From Pseudomonadota bacterium (GTDB lineage Bacteria; Pseudomonadota; Gammaproteobacteria; Pseudomonadales; Pseudomonadaceae), in contig JAEWGL010000027.1 in NCBI GenBank assembly GCA_023388335.1, positions 1 to 46,247 of the forward strand: a stretch of DNA of 46,247 nt. The letters run 5' to 3'. Numbering within the stretch: the first letter of the stretch is position 1; each line of letters starts with the position of its first letter. This document shows, one piece after another, positions 29,830-38,563 of this stretch. A model generated the notes under the pieces. The model saw only the letters and a program-made list of their open reading frames with translations, did no database searches and was not told the DNA's origin. A program made the translations under genes and the position numbers.

Positions 29830-32211
29830 CTATTTCCTTAACGTGGTGTTCAACCCTTGTTCAAGCGAGGTGAGAATATTCTGCAGGGTGGCATTCACCT
29901 CATCGTCGTTAAGAGTGCGCGATGGATGCTGCCAGGTCAAGCCAACGGCCAGGCTTTTTCTATCCGGATCAATACCTTTACCCTGATAGACATCAAACAG
30001 CCTGAGGTCCGTGAGCCATTCGCCCGCATTGTCGCGAATTACGTCAAGCACGGAGCTCGAAGCTACATCACGACCTGCGATTAAAGCCAGATCACGCCTC
30101 GTTTCCGGGAACTTGGACAGCTCGCTGAACTTGGGCAGGCGGCCTTCGACCACGTCGCTCAAAACCAACTCGAACACGTACACGGTACGGTCCAGGCCCA
30201 AGGCCTTGGCCAACTCCGGGTGCAGGGCGCCGAGGTAGCCGACTTCGCGACCGTCGCGCTCGATGCGGGCGGTCTGGCCAGGATGCAGGGCCGGGTGCTT
30301 GCCGGCGACGAAGGTGAAGTCACCCAGGGCGCCCGAGAAGCCGAGTACGGCCTCTACGTCGGCCTTCACGTCGAAGAAGTCGATGCTGTCACGACCGTTG
30401 GCCCAGCCTTCTGGCAGGCGGCTGCCGCAGACGACGCCAGCGAGCATGGGCTGTTGCTGCAGGTCGCCGAGCTGGCCGACGAAGCGCAGGCCGCTTTCGA
30501 ACAGGCGCACGCGGTCTTGTTGGCGGTTGAGGTTGTGCTGCACCGCCTTGACCAGGCCTGGCCACAGGGAGGCCCGCATGGCCGCCATGTCGCTGGAGAT
30601 CGGGTTGGCCAGCAGCAGTGGCTCGACGCCTGGGCTGAACAGCTCGAACAGCTTTGGATCGATGAAGCTGTAGGTGATGGCCTCCTGGAAACCGCGGGCG
30701 ACCAGCAGGCGGCGCAAGCTTGGCAGCTCGCCATGGGCTTCTGGCTTGCCTTGCGGGGCCAGGCGCGCTTGCGGGTAACGGACCGGCAGGCGGTTGTAGC
30801 CGTACAGGCGAGCCAGCTCTTCGATCAGGTCGACTTCAATACTGATATCGAAACGGTGGCTCGGCACTTCGACCTGCCACTGCCCTTCCCCACTGGCGCG
30901 GGTGGTCAGGCCCAGACCATTGAGCAGTTGCTCGACTTCGCTACCGGGCATTTGCATGCCGAGCATCTGGTCGATGCGCTCGGAGCGCAGGGTAATCGGG
31001 GCAACATTCGGCAGGTGCTGCTCGCTGACGGCCTCGATGATCGGGCCGGCTTCGCCGCCGACGATCTCCAGCAGCAGCGCGGTGGCGCGTTCCATGGCTT
31101 CGCGGGCCAGCTGCGAGTCGACGCCGCGCTCGTAGCGGTGCGAGGCATCGGTATGCAGGCCGTAGGAACGGGCCTTGCCAGCGATGGCAATCTGGTCGAA
31201 GAAGGCGCTCTCGAGGAACAGGTCGCGGGTCTTGTCGGTGGACACGCCGCTATGCTCGCCTCCCATGACGCCAGCGATGGCCAAGGCGCGAGTGTGGTCG
31301 GCGATAACCAGGGTGTCGCCACGCAGGGTGACTTCCTGGCCGTCGAGCAGGACGAGCTTCTCGCCCTCCTCGGCCATGCGCACGCGGATACCACCGTTGA
31401 TTTCGGCGAGGTCGAAAGCGTGCAGCGGCTGGCCGAGTTCGATCATCACGTAGTTGGTAATGTCGACAGCCGCGTCGATGCTGCGTACGTCGGCACGGCG
31501 CAGGCGCTCGACCATCCACAGCGGGGTTGGCTTGGACAGGTCGACGTTGCTGATGACCCGGCCCAGGTAGCGTGGGCATGCGGCAGGTGCGAGGACCTCG
31601 ACCGGGCGCACTTCGTCATGGGCCGGGGCAATGGTCGGGACCAGTGGGCGGGTCACCGGGGCGTTGTACAGGGCGCCGACTTCACGGGCAAGACCTGCCA
31701 GGGACAGGCAGTCGCCGCGGTTCGGGGTCAGGTCGACTTCGATGCTGGCGTCGTCCAGGTCCAGGTAGACGCGGATGTCTTCGCCAACCGGGGCGTCGGC
31801 GGCCAGTTCGAGCAGGCCGTCGTTCTCTTCGCTGATCTGCAGCTCGGCAGCCGAGCAGAGCATACCGTTGGACTCGACGCCGCGCAGCTTGGCCTTCTTG
31901 ATCTTGAAGTCGCCTGGCAGTTCGGCTCCGATCATGGCGAACGGAATCTTCAGGCCAGGGCGCACGTTGGGCGCGCCGCACACTACCTGGAAGGTCTCGC
32001 TGCCGTTGCTGACCTGGCACACGCGCAGTTTGTCGGCGTCCGGGTGCTGTTCGGTGCCCAGTACCTCGCCGACGACGATGCCGGTGAACTGGCCGGCGGC
32101 CGGGGTGACGCCGTCGACTTCAAGGCCGGCCATGGACAGACGAGCAACCAGCTCGTCACGGTTGACCTGCGGGTTGACCCAACCGCGCAGCCACTTTTCA
32201 CTGAATTTCAT
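29830..32211 (-). CDS. pheT: phenylalanyl-tRNA synthetase beta subunit
   Basis: The 793-residue full-length protein starts KFSEKWLRGWVNPQVNRDEL. It has the EMAP-like tRNA-binding domain at about residues 40-150 (GIVVGEVLGTEQHPDADKLR), then the B3/4 editing domain, the B5 domain, a degenerate synthetase core and the ferredoxin-like anticodon-binding domain at the end (LSKFPETRRDLALIAGRDVA). With PheS it forms the alpha2beta2 enzyme charging tRNA-Phe. It begins 35 bp after pheS and is followed immediately by ihfA. Confidence 0.98.
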   Translation of the reverse strand: MKFSEKWLRGWVNPQVNRDELVARLSMAGLEVDGVTPAAGQFTGIVVGEVLGTEQHPDADKLRVCQVSNGSETFQVVCGAPNVRPGLKIPFAMIGAELPGDFKIKKAKLRGVESNGMLCSAAELQISEENDGLLELAADAPVGEDIRVYLDLDDASIEVDLTPNRGDCLSLAGLAREVGALYNAPVTRPLVPTIAPAHDEVRPVEVLAPAACPRYLGRVISNVDLSKPTPLWMVERLRRADVRSIDAAVDITNYVMIELGQPLHAFDLAEINGGIRVRMAEEGEKLVLLDGQEVTLRGDTLVIADHTRALAIAGVMGGEHSGVSTDKTRDLFLESAFFDQIAIAGKARSYGLHTDASHRYERGVDSQLAREAMERATALLLEIVGGEAGPIIEAVSEQHLPNVAPITLRSERIDQMLGMQMPGSEVEQLLNGLGLTTRASGEGQWQVEVPSHRFDISIEVDLIEELARLYGYNRLPVRYPQARLAPQGKPEAHGELPSLRRLLVARGFQEAITYSFIDPKLFELFSPGVEPLLLANPISSDMAAMRASLWPGLVKAVQHNLNRQQDRVRLFESGLRFVGQLGDLQQQPMLAGVVCGSRLPEGWANGRDSIDFFDVKADVEAVLGFSGALGDFTFVAGKHPALHPGQTARIERDGREVGYLGALHPELAKALGLDRTVYVFELVLSDVVEGRLPKFSELSKFPETRRDLALIAGRDVASSSVLDVIRDNAGEWLTDLRLFDVYQGKGIDPDRKSLAVGLTWQHPSRTLNDDEVNATLQNILTSLEQGLNTTLRK

Positions 32212-32246
32212 GCTGTTCTCCTGAAAGTTGCGTTACGGGTGCGGGC

Positions 32247-33263
32247 CTAGCGGAATTGCGCAAGGAACCGCAAGTCGTTGTCGAAGAACAGCCGCAAATC
32301 GTTGACGCCATAACGCAGCATGGCCAGGCGCTCGGCGCCCATGCCGAAGGCGAAGCCCTGGTACTCTTCAGGGTCGATGCCCGACATGCGCAGCACGTCC
32401 GGGTGAACCATGCCGCAGCCCATGACCTCGAGCCAGCCGGTCTGCTTGCAGACGCGGCAGCCGTTGCCGCTGCACATCACGCACTGGATGTCGACTTCAG
32501 CGGAAGGCTCGGTGAAGGGGAAGAACGACGGACGGAAACGCACCGACAGCTCTTTCTCGAAGAACACGCGCAGGAATTCTTCGATGGTGCCTTTGAGGTC
32601 GGCGAAATTGATCCCGCGATCGACCAGCAGGCCTTCGACCTGGTGGAACATCGGCGAGTGGGTGATATCCGAGTCGCAACGGTAGACGCGGCCCGGACAG
32701 ACAATGCGGATGGGTGGCTGGCTGGACTCCATGGTCCGCACCTGCACCGGCGAGGTGTGGGTGCGCAGCAGCATGTTGGCATTGAAATAGAAGGTGTCGT
32801 GCATCGCCCGGGCCGGGTGGTGGCCGGGGATGTTGAGGGCTTCGAAGTTGTGGTAGTCGTCTTCGACCTCAGGGCCTTCGGCGATGCCGTAGCCGATGTG
32901 GGTGAAGAACTGCTCGATGCGCTCCAAGGTACGAGTGATCGGGTGCAGACCACCGGTGGTCTGGCCACGGCCTGGCAAGGTCACATCAATGCATTCGGCA
33001 GCCAGGCGAGCGCTGAGCTCGGCCTCTTCGAAGGCGGCCTTGCGTGCGTTGAGCACTTCGGTGACGCGTTCCTTGGCGTCGTTGATCAGCGCGCCAACCT
33101 TTGGCCGCTCTTCGGCCGGCAGGTTGCCCAGGGTCTTCATTACCTGGGTCAGTTCGCCTTTCTTGCCGAGGAACTGAACCCGGATCTGTTCCAGGGCATT
33201 GATGTCTTCAGCGCGCTCCACGGCCTCCAGGGCTTGGGAGACCAGCGCATCCAGGTTTTCCAT
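32247..33263 (-). CDS. pheS: phenylalanyl-tRNA synthetase alpha subunit
   Basis: The start is ATG 33263 (MENLDALVSQALEAVERAED), giving the usual 338 residues; the longer open frame would read through the leader hairpin. An N-terminal coiled coil is followed by the class II core: motif 1 region ITRTLERIEQFFTHIGYGIA, motif 2 with TMESSQPPIRIVCPGRVYRC, and motif 3 FGMGAERLAMLRYGVNDLR. It charges tRNA-Phe together with PheT. A strong hairpin lies between rplT and this start, likely controlling read-through. Confidence 0.98.
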   Translation of the reverse strand: MENLDALVSQALEAVERAEDINALEQIRVQFLGKKGELTQVMKTLGNLPAEERPKVGALINDAKERVTEVLNARKAAFEEAELSARLAAECIDVTLPGRGQTTGGLHPITRTLERIEQFFTHIGYGIAEGPEVEDDYHNFEALNIPGHHPARAMHDTFYFNANMLLRTHTSPVQVRTMESSQPPIRIVCPGRVYRCDSDITHSPMFHQVEGLLVDRGINFADLKGTIEEFLRVFFEKELSVRFRPSFFPFTEPSAEVDIQCVMCSGNGCRVCKQTGWLEVMGCGMVHPDVLRMSGIDPEEYQGFAFGMGAERLAMLRYGVNDLRLFFDNDLRFLAQFR

Positions 33264-33283
33264 GTACAGACTCCAGATACGAA

Positions 33284-33316
33284 ATAGGGGAAGAGCTTTG
33301 AAGGCTCTTCCCCTAT
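33284..33316 (-). promoter_or_regulatory. 13-bp perfect hairpin between rplT and pheS, attenuator-like
   Basis: Arms ATAGGGGAAGAGC and GCTCTTCCCCTAT pair perfectly around a 7-base loop. It lies 21 bases before the pheS ATG, in the place where gamma-proteobacteria attenuate pheST. On the minus strand only TTTCGT follows, a weak U-tract. I found no leader peptide with consecutive Phe codons in the 108-bp gap. Confidence 0.7.
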
Positions 33317-33371
33317 CGATGACGTTTAACACCTGACGCCGCAAGCGCCGCCAGGTGATTGTCGTGGGTAC

Positions 33372-33728
33372 TTAAGCCAGAACGGCTTTAGCCTTCTCGA
33401 CAATCGCAGCAAACGCCGCTTTTTCGTTCACTGCCAGATCGGCCAGAACCTTGCGGTCGATTTCGATCGACGCTTTTTTCAGGCCAGCGATCAGACGGCT
33501 GTAAGACAGACCGTTGGTACGCGCACCAGCGTTGATACGAGCGATCCACAGAGCGCGGAACTGACGCTTCTTCTGGCGACGGTCGCGGTAGGCGTACTGG
33601 CCTGCCTTGATGACCGCTTGCTTGGCAACACGGAATACGCGCGAGCGTGCACCGTAGTAACCTTTAGCCAGTTTCAGAATTTTCTTGTGACGCTTACGAG
33701 CGATGACGCCACGCTTTACACGAGCCAT
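33372..33728 (-). CDS. rplT: 50S ribosomal protein L20
   Basis: The 118-residue basic protein (ARVKRGVIARKRHKKILKLA at the N-terminus, RIAGAR-type central helix, ending AAFAAIVEKAKAVLA) is full length. L20 is an early 23S rRNA assembly protein and in many bacteria represses its own rpmI-rplT mRNA. It starts 28 bp after rpmI in the standard infC-rpmI-rplT order. Confidence 0.98.
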   Translation of the reverse strand: MARVKRGVIARKRHKKILKLAKGYYGARSRVFRVAKQAVIKAGQYAYRDRRQKKRQFRALWIARINAGARTNGLSYSRLIAGLKKASIEIDRKVLADLAVNEKAAFAAIVEKAKAVLA

Positions 33729-33756
33729 GAGTAACTTCCTCTATCTTTGACCAGAA

Positions 33757-33951
33757 TTAACGAATGCGCAGCATGCGCTCGACTTTTGCAACGTCCGACG
33801 GGTGCAGCAGGCTGCTACCACGCAGTTGACGTTTACGCTTGGTCGACATTTTGGTCAGGATGTGGCTCTTGAAAGCGTGCTTGTGCTTGATGCCGTTAGC
33901 CGTTTTCAGGAAACGCTTGGCTGCACCGCTTTTGGTTTTCATTTTTGGCAT
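33757..33951 (-). CDS. rpmI: 50S ribosomal protein L35
   Basis: The 64-residue, highly basic protein (PKMKTKSGAAKRFLKTANGI, then KRKRQLRGSSLLHPSD) is a typical L35. It lies 60 bp after infC and 28 bp before rplT. The short intergenic spaces hold no terminator, so the three ribosome genes are probably one transcript. Confidence 0.98.
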   Translation of the reverse strand: MPKMKTKSGAAKRFLKTANGIKHKHAFKSHILTKMSTKRKRQLRGSSLLHPSDVAKVERMLRIR

Positions 33952-34011
33952 GTTCGGATACTCCGCATTCAGTTGATAAACATAACCGCAAGGCCTGCCG
34001 TGCCCTGGTGG

Positions 34012-34557
34012 TTATTTCTTTTTCCTGGGGGCGATGACCATCATCAGCTGGCGTCCTTCCATCTTTGGATGCTGTTCAACGGTACCGTATTCGAGCAGGT
34101 CAGCTTCGACCCGCTTCAACAGTTCCATGCCCAGCTCCTGGTGAGCCATCTCACGGCCGCGGAATCTCAAAGAGATCTTGGCCTTGTCCCCCTCACTAAG
34201 GAAACGTACCAGGTTGCGTAGTTTTACCTGGTAATCCCCTTCTTCCGTCCCTGGTCGAAACTTGATTTCTTTGATCTGGATCTGCTTTTGATTCTTCTTG
34301 GCCTCGTTGGCCTGCTTCTTCTTCTCGAAGAGGTGCTTGCCGTAGTCCATGACCTTACAGACAGGAGGTACGGCGTCAGCAGAAATCTCTACCAGATCCA
34401 GCTTCGCTTCTTCAGCGATACGAAGCGCTTCATCAATCGAGACGATGCCAATCTGCTCGCCGTCAGCGCCAATTAACCGAACCTCACGGGCCGAGATATT
34501 CTCGTTGATCGGGGCCTTCGGTGCAGCTCGTTTATCGTTTCTCATTTCACGCTTAAT
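34012..34557 (-). CDS. infC: translation initiation factor IF-3 (ATT start)
   Basis: IF-3 contains NENISAREVRLIGADGEQIG (N-domain), a Lys-rich linker (EKKKQANEAKKNQKQ) and the C-domain (IKFRPGTEEGDYQVKLRNLV). The first ATG (34545) has no ribosome site. GGAG (34569-34566) stands 8 bases before an ATT at 34557 and 2 bases before another ATT at 34563. I chose 34557, giving 181 residues; 34563 would add two. ATT starts let IF-3 repress its own translation, as in E. coli. The ribosome site lies inside the thrS end, so the genes are coupled. Confidence 0.95.
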   Translation of the reverse strand: MKREMRNDKRAAPKAPINENISAREVRLIGADGEQIGIVSIDEALRIAEEAKLDLVEISADAVPPVCKVMDYGKHLFEKKKQANEAKKNQKQIQIKEIKFRPGTEEGDYQVKLRNLVRFLSEGDKAKISLRFRGREMAHQELGMELLKRVEADLLEYGTVEQHPKMEGRQLMMVIAPRKKK

Positions 34558-34562
34558 AGTAA

Positions 34563-36485
34563 TTACTCCGATTCTTGGCGACCACGCCGGGAAACCGCAT
34601 GCGCGAGGAACTCAGCGAACTGGGCGACGGGCATGGAGCCCAGGTCTGCGCCTTCGCGAGTACGCACAGCGACGGTTTGCGTCTCGACTTCGCGGTCCCC
34701 TATAACCAAAAGGTACGGGACCTTGAGCAAAGTATGCTCGCGGATTTTAAAGCCGATCTTCTCATTTCTCAAGTCGGACTTGGCACGGAAACCGCTTTCG
34801 GTCAGGTTTTTTTCAACCTCGAGGGCAAAATCGGCCTGTTTATCAGTGATATTCAGCACCACTGCCTGGGTTGGCGCCAGCCAGGCGGGGAACGCGCCTT
34901 CGTAATGCTCGATGAGAATTCCGACGAAACGCTCGAACGAACCGAGAATCGCCCGGTGCAGCATCACCGGATGCTTGCGACCGTTGTCTTCGGTGACGTA
35001 TTCAGCGTCGAGGCGGATCGGCAGGTTGAAGTCCAGCTGCAGGGTACCGCACTGCCAGACGCGGCCGAGGCAGTCCTTGAGCGAGAATTCGATCTTCGGC
35101 CCGTAGAAGGCGCCCTCGCCCGGCTGCAGGTCGTAGGCCAGCCCAGCGTTGTCAAGGGCTGCGGCCAGCGCGGTTTCGGCGCGGTCCCACAGCTCGTCGG
35201 AGCCTACGCGTTTTTCTGGACGGGTCGACAGCTTGAGCTGGATATCCTTGAAGCCGAAGTCGGCGTAGACGTCCATGGTCAGCTTGATGAACGCCGCCGA
35301 TTCGGCCTGCATCTGCTCTTCTGTGCAGAAGATGTGCGCGTCGTCCTGGGTGAAGCCACGCACACGCATAATGCCGTGCAGGGCGCCGGAGGCTTCGTTG
35401 CGGTGGCAAGCACCGAACTCGGCCAGACGCAGCGGCAACTCGCGGTAGCTCTTCAGGCCCTGGTTGAACACCTGCACGTGGCATGGGCAGTTCATCGGCT
35501 TGATGGCGTAGTCGCGGCTTTCCGACTCGGTGGTGAACATGTTGTCGGAATAGTTAGCCCAGTGGCCAGACTTTTCCCACAGGGTGCGATCGACAACCTG
35601 GGGCGTCTTGATTTCCAGGTAGCCGTTGTCACGCTGCACCTTGCGCATGTACTGCTCGAGCACCTGGTACAGGGTCCAGCCGTTGGGGTGCCAGAACACC
35701 ATGCCCGGCGCTTCTTCCTGAAGGTGGAACAGGCCCAGGCGCTTGCCGATCTTGCGGTGGTCGCGCTTTTCGGCTTCTTCGATGCGCTGGATGTAGGCCG
35801 CCAGCTGTTTCTTGTCAGCCCAGGCGGTGCCGTACACGCGCTGCAGTTGCTCGTTCTTGGCATCGCCACGCCAGTAGGCGCCGGACAGCTTAGTCAGCTT
35901 GAATGCCTTGAGGAAGCGCGTGTTCGGCACGTGCGGGCCACGGCACATGTCGACGTATTCTTCGTGGTAGTACAGGCCCATGGCCTGCTCGTCGGGCATG
36001 TCCTCGACCAGGCGCAGCTTGTAGTCTTCACCACGGGTCTGGAATACGTCGATGACTTCGGCGCGCGGGGTCATCTTCTTGATGACGTCGTAGTCTTTTT
36101 CGATCAGCTGCTGCATGCGCTGCTCGATCGCCGCCAGGTCCTCAGGGGTGAAAGGACGCTCGTAGGCGATGTCGTAATAGAAGCCCTCGTCGATCACCGG
36201 GCCGATGACCATCTTGGCGGTCGGGTACAGCTGCTTGACCGCGTGGCCGATCAGGTGGGCGCACGAGTGACGGATGATCTCCAGTCCCTCTTCATCTTTA
36301 GGGGTGATGATCTGCAGGCTGGCGTCGTGTTCGATCAGGTCGCAGGCGTCGACCAGTTTGCCGTCGACCTTGCCGGCCACGGTAGCCTTGGCCAGGCCCG
36401 CGCCAATGGAGGCAGCGACTTCGGCTACGGATACGGCGTTGTCGAACGTGCGTTGACTGCCATCGGGAAGAGTAATAATGGGCAT
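34563..36485 (-). CDS. thrS: threonyl-tRNA synthetase
   Basis: ATG 36485 gives the usual 640 residues; the in-frame extension to 36518 is not conserved in type. Domains in order: TGS (PIITLPDGSQRTFDNAVSVA), the editing domain with HSCAHLIGHAVKQ, the class II core (QVFNQGLKSYRELPLRLAEF, RVRGFTQDDAHIFCT), and the HGTP anticodon-binding domain (APTQAVVLNITDKQADFALE). It charges tRNA-Thr and edits mischarged serine. It is the first gene of the block; a GC-rich hairpin lies in its leader. Confidence 0.98.
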   Translation of the reverse strand: MPIITLPDGSQRTFDNAVSVAEVAASIGAGLAKATVAGKVDGKLVDACDLIEHDASLQIITPKDEEGLEIIRHSCAHLIGHAVKQLYPTAKMVIGPVIDEGFYYDIAYERPFTPEDLAAIEQRMQQLIEKDYDVIKKMTPRAEVIDVFQTRGEDYKLRLVEDMPDEQAMGLYYHEEYVDMCRGPHVPNTRFLKAFKLTKLSGAYWRGDAKNEQLQRVYGTAWADKKQLAAYIQRIEEAEKRDHRKIGKRLGLFHLQEEAPGMVFWHPNGWTLYQVLEQYMRKVQRDNGYLEIKTPQVVDRTLWEKSGHWANYSDNMFTTESESRDYAIKPMNCPCHVQVFNQGLKSYRELPLRLAEFGACHRNEASGALHGIMRVRGFTQDDAHIFCTEEQMQAESAAFIKLTMDVYADFGFKDIQLKLSTRPEKRVGSDELWDRAETALAAALDNAGLAYDLQPGEGAFYGPKIEFSLKDCLGRVWQCGTLQLDFNLPIRLDAEYVTEDNGRKHPVMLHRAILGSFERFVGILIEHYEGAFPAWLAPTQAVVLNITDKQADFALEVEKNLTESGFRAKSDLRNEKIGFKIREHTLLKVPYLLVIGDREVETQTVAVRTREGADLGSMPVAQFAEFLAHAVSRRGRQESE

Positions 36486-36819
36486 GGCGCCTCCTCTCCT
36501 AGTGGTGACCCCTACCAAAGGTCACGTGGGTTGGGATGAGCCAGTACAAGATCCGCCCTGCCTTTGCGTCAGCAAAGCCTGCCTCACAGTGGCAGTAGCC
36601 TTCAGGCCTGCCAGGGTCGAACCAGAGTGACTGGAATATAAACGAAAGCGGGTGCGCAGAGGCGCGCACCCGAAGCCGATCATGCTAGCACGCAGCTTGC
36701 GGAGGTCGCAGAAATATTTGGAAATTGCGTTATGCCGGTGAACTTGCCGAGAAAATTCCTGCTCAGAGTTTGTGAAGCATCCTACTCTTGATGAGACCTA
36801 ACCCAAGGAGTGTCTGGTT
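36486..36819 (-). promoter_or_regulatory. thrS leader and divergent intergenic region with GC-rich hairpin
   Basis: No gene is seen in this 334-base interval. The dyad CGGGTGCGC/GCGCACCCG (36649-36657 and 36664-36672, loop AGAGGC) reads on the minus strand into TTTCGTTTATATT, an attenuator- or terminator-like arrangement about 165 bases before thrS. Promoters for thrS and for the divergent exported protein at 36820 should lie on either side. Confidence 0.5.
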
Positions 36820-37125
36820 ATGCGACTTCAGTCTCTTCTCGCCCTGACTGCCGCTAGCGCCCTGCTGCTGCCCCTGGCTGCCAATGCAGGCCCGTGGCCA
36901 GCGGGCAAGAAAGGCGCCTACATGGAACAATGTGTCCAGGTAGCCACCGGGCAAGGCTTAGACGCCAAGACCGCCGATCAGCATTGCAAATGCGGCGCCA
37001 ATGCCATAGAAAAGAATTTCACCACAAAGGAGATCGAAGACCTGGACAGCAAGGACGGCGTTGACGCCAAGCTGATGCAACGCGCCCAGGCCGTTGTGAC
37101 ACAGGCGTGTACACCGAAAAATTGA
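36820..37125 (+). CDS. small exported protein of unknown function
   Basis: The 101-residue product has a Sec signal peptide (MRLQSLLALTAASALLLPLA, cleavage after ANA, about residue 23). The mature part of about 78 residues has four cysteines, including CKCG, and an acidic helical middle, KEIEDLDSKDGVDAKL. The cysteines probably form disulfides or bind a metal in the periplasm. AAGGAG precedes the ATG. I do not recognise the family, but similar proteins occur beside cold-shock genes in Pseudomonas. Confidence 0.85.
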   Translation: MRLQSLLALTAASALLLPLAANAGPWPAGKKGAYMEQCVQVATGQGLDAKTADQHCKCGANAIEKNFTTKEIEDLDSKDGVDAKLMQRAQAVVTQACTPKN

Positions 37126-37284
37126 GCCTTTTTTGGGCTCTCGGGCAATTATTTTGCCTTGGATCATCATTCTGCGAAGTTAAAAGACACCACACTCGCA
37201 GAATTAGACTATGATGTGGCTCGTGCACCTTGTGGCCTCGGCAACATCGCACCATTGAAAAATCATGTTTCTGGAGATTCACCC

Positions 37285-37497
37285 ATGTCCAATCGCCAAA
37301 CCGGCACCGTCAAATGGTTCAACGATGAGAAAGGCTTCGGCTTCATCACTCCACAAGGTGGCGGCGACGACCTGTTCGTTCACTTCAAAGCCATCGAAAC
37401 CGACGGCTTCAAGAGCCTGAAAGAAGGCCAGACCGTTTCCTTCGTTGCCGAGAAAGGCCAGAAGGGCATGCAGGCTGCACAGGTTCGCCCGGAGTAA
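37285..37497 (+). CDS. cold-shock domain protein (CspA family)
   Basis: From ATG 37285 (TGGAGA upstream) the 70-residue protein is a single cold-shock domain with both RNA-binding motifs intact: GTVKWFNDEKGFGFI (RNP1) and DLFVHF (RNP2). It binds single-stranded RNA/DNA and melts mRNA structure. The 159-base upstream interval may include a long 5' leader as in other csp genes. A strong terminator follows. Which csp paralogue it is cannot be decided without comparison. Confidence 0.96.
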   Translation: MSNRQTGTVKWFNDEKGFGFITPQGGGDDLFVHFKAIETDGFKSLKEGQTVSFVAEKGQKGMQAAQVRPE

Positions 37498-37516
37498 TTC
37501 GGTAGAGCTACAAAAA

Positions 37517-37541
37517 ACCCGCCCTTAGTGGCGGGTTTTTT
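37517..37541 (+). terminator. csp gene terminator
   Basis: The perfect stem ACCCGCC/GGCGGGT with loop CTTAGT is followed by TTTTTG. The A-run on the other side also makes it usable from the minus strand. Confidence 0.92.
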
Positions 37542-37686
37542 GTTGCCTGGGATTTGTGCCCCTTCGCGAGCCGTAGCGACCGCACCCCGCGATCCCAAAC
37601 ACGTCATGCAACGCGGTTGCAAGGGCTAGAGCCCGCGCAGTACCACTGCAAGGCATGCTCAACAGGCTGGAGCGCGGATACGGGGA

Positions 37687-38013
37687 TCAGCCGCAGTTGA
37701 CGCGGGTCACTATGCCGCGGTCGTCGACATTGAGGTTCAAGCGCTCGGAGCGGTACTCCAGGGTTACCACATCATGGGGTTTAAGGATGCGGGCAGTTTG
37801 CGAACCGCTAGACTTGCGAGCCTGTTCGAGCAGGTCGGCAGTGCCTTGCTTGCCAACGGCGAAGTCGGCGCCGCTAGCCTCACAGCGACCGTCGTTGCTG
37901 GCCGCAGCCGCCGGGGCGCTGGTGCCATCGCTGCTCGAAGACCCCCCAGTGCTGCAACCTGCCAGGACTGCAGCCACCAGCAAGGTCGCCAGGGAAGCAC
38001 GGGTACGGAACAT
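37687..38013 (-). CDS. I78-family peptidase inhibitor lipoprotein
   Basis: The start is ATG 38013 with AGGAGGTTTC upstream, giving 108 residues. The signal peptide ends in the lipobox LAGC (about residues 16-19), then a Ser/Gly/Ala linker. The C-terminal domain (residues about 43-108) has the potato-inhibitor-like I78 pattern: CEASGADFAVGKQGTADLLE, ARILKPHDVVTLEYRSERLN, and the closing VDDRGIVTRVNCG with the second disulfide cysteine. It probably protects the envelope from serine proteases. It is a single gene. Confidence 0.9.
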   Translation of the reverse strand: MFRTRASLATLLVAAVLAGCSTGGSSSSDGTSAPAAAASNDGRCEASGADFAVGKQGTADLLEQARKSSGSQTARILKPHDVVTLEYRSERLNLNVDDRGIVTRVNCG

Positions 38014-38301
38014 GAAACCTCCTAATCGATCACGGGAATTGCCATATGCGACAGTTCCACTAACAGTTTGTTGCAAAACCGACCAAGTCTGCCTGAAACC
38101 GCCCGCTCCGAGGAAAGGTAATCGTGACCGGATTTTGCACCGCGACCCTAGGCTGGCATCCTGCGCCTCTTATGCCTAAGTCTCAGGACTCTTGACGTAA
38201 GGGCATGATTTACTGCATGAAGTGGGGCAGAACACGCCTCCCCTCAAATGCCAGGGTCAGGCCTTTTGAATCAACCGTACAGGCCCACGCCGAGATCCCT
38301 C

Positions 38302-38514
38302 ATGAGTAGCCACACAATCGTTGCCGATATCAAGGTCAAATGGGCAGAAGGCCAGAGCGCCTACAGCCCCGGCACACCCGAAGAATTACTGCTGATCGCG
38401 GTAGACCTGTTAGTCCGTGACCGGGGCAGCGAAGCGACGCGTAGCTTTATCGACCAAGTGCTCGAGCGCTTCGCGCCGCATGCGGCTCTTGCAATCGAGC
38501 CAGACGCGCGGTGA
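38302..38514 (+). CDS. small protein of unknown function (70 aa)
   Basis: From ATG 38302 (SSHTIVADIKVKWAEGQSAY, ending FAPHAALAIEPDAR) the protein is soluble, with a central hydrophobic helix ELLLIAVDLLVRDRG. No motif is recognised. The ribosome site is weak (CCGAGATCC). It converges with rbsD, 49 bp away. Codon use is normal for the genome, so it is probably real. Confidence 0.6.
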   Translation: MSSHTIVADIKVKWAEGQSAYSPGTPEELLLIAVDLLVRDRGSEATRSFIDQVLERFAPHAALAIEPDAR

Positions 38515-38563
38515 GCAGCTCGAAGAACCCTGCCGTGTGCGCTTGCAGGCTAGAACGTGCGAT

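Noticed and set aside
30220..32250. Very long plus-strand open frame (676 codons) opposite pheT
   Set aside because: It mirrors the pheT codons in a GC-rich genome; composition is Gln/Val/Asp/His-rich as expected of antisense frames, and pheT is unmistakable.
34575..36539. 654-codon plus-strand open frame opposite thrS
   Set aside because: Antisense shadow of a universally conserved synthetase; no ribosome site and no protein-like motifs.
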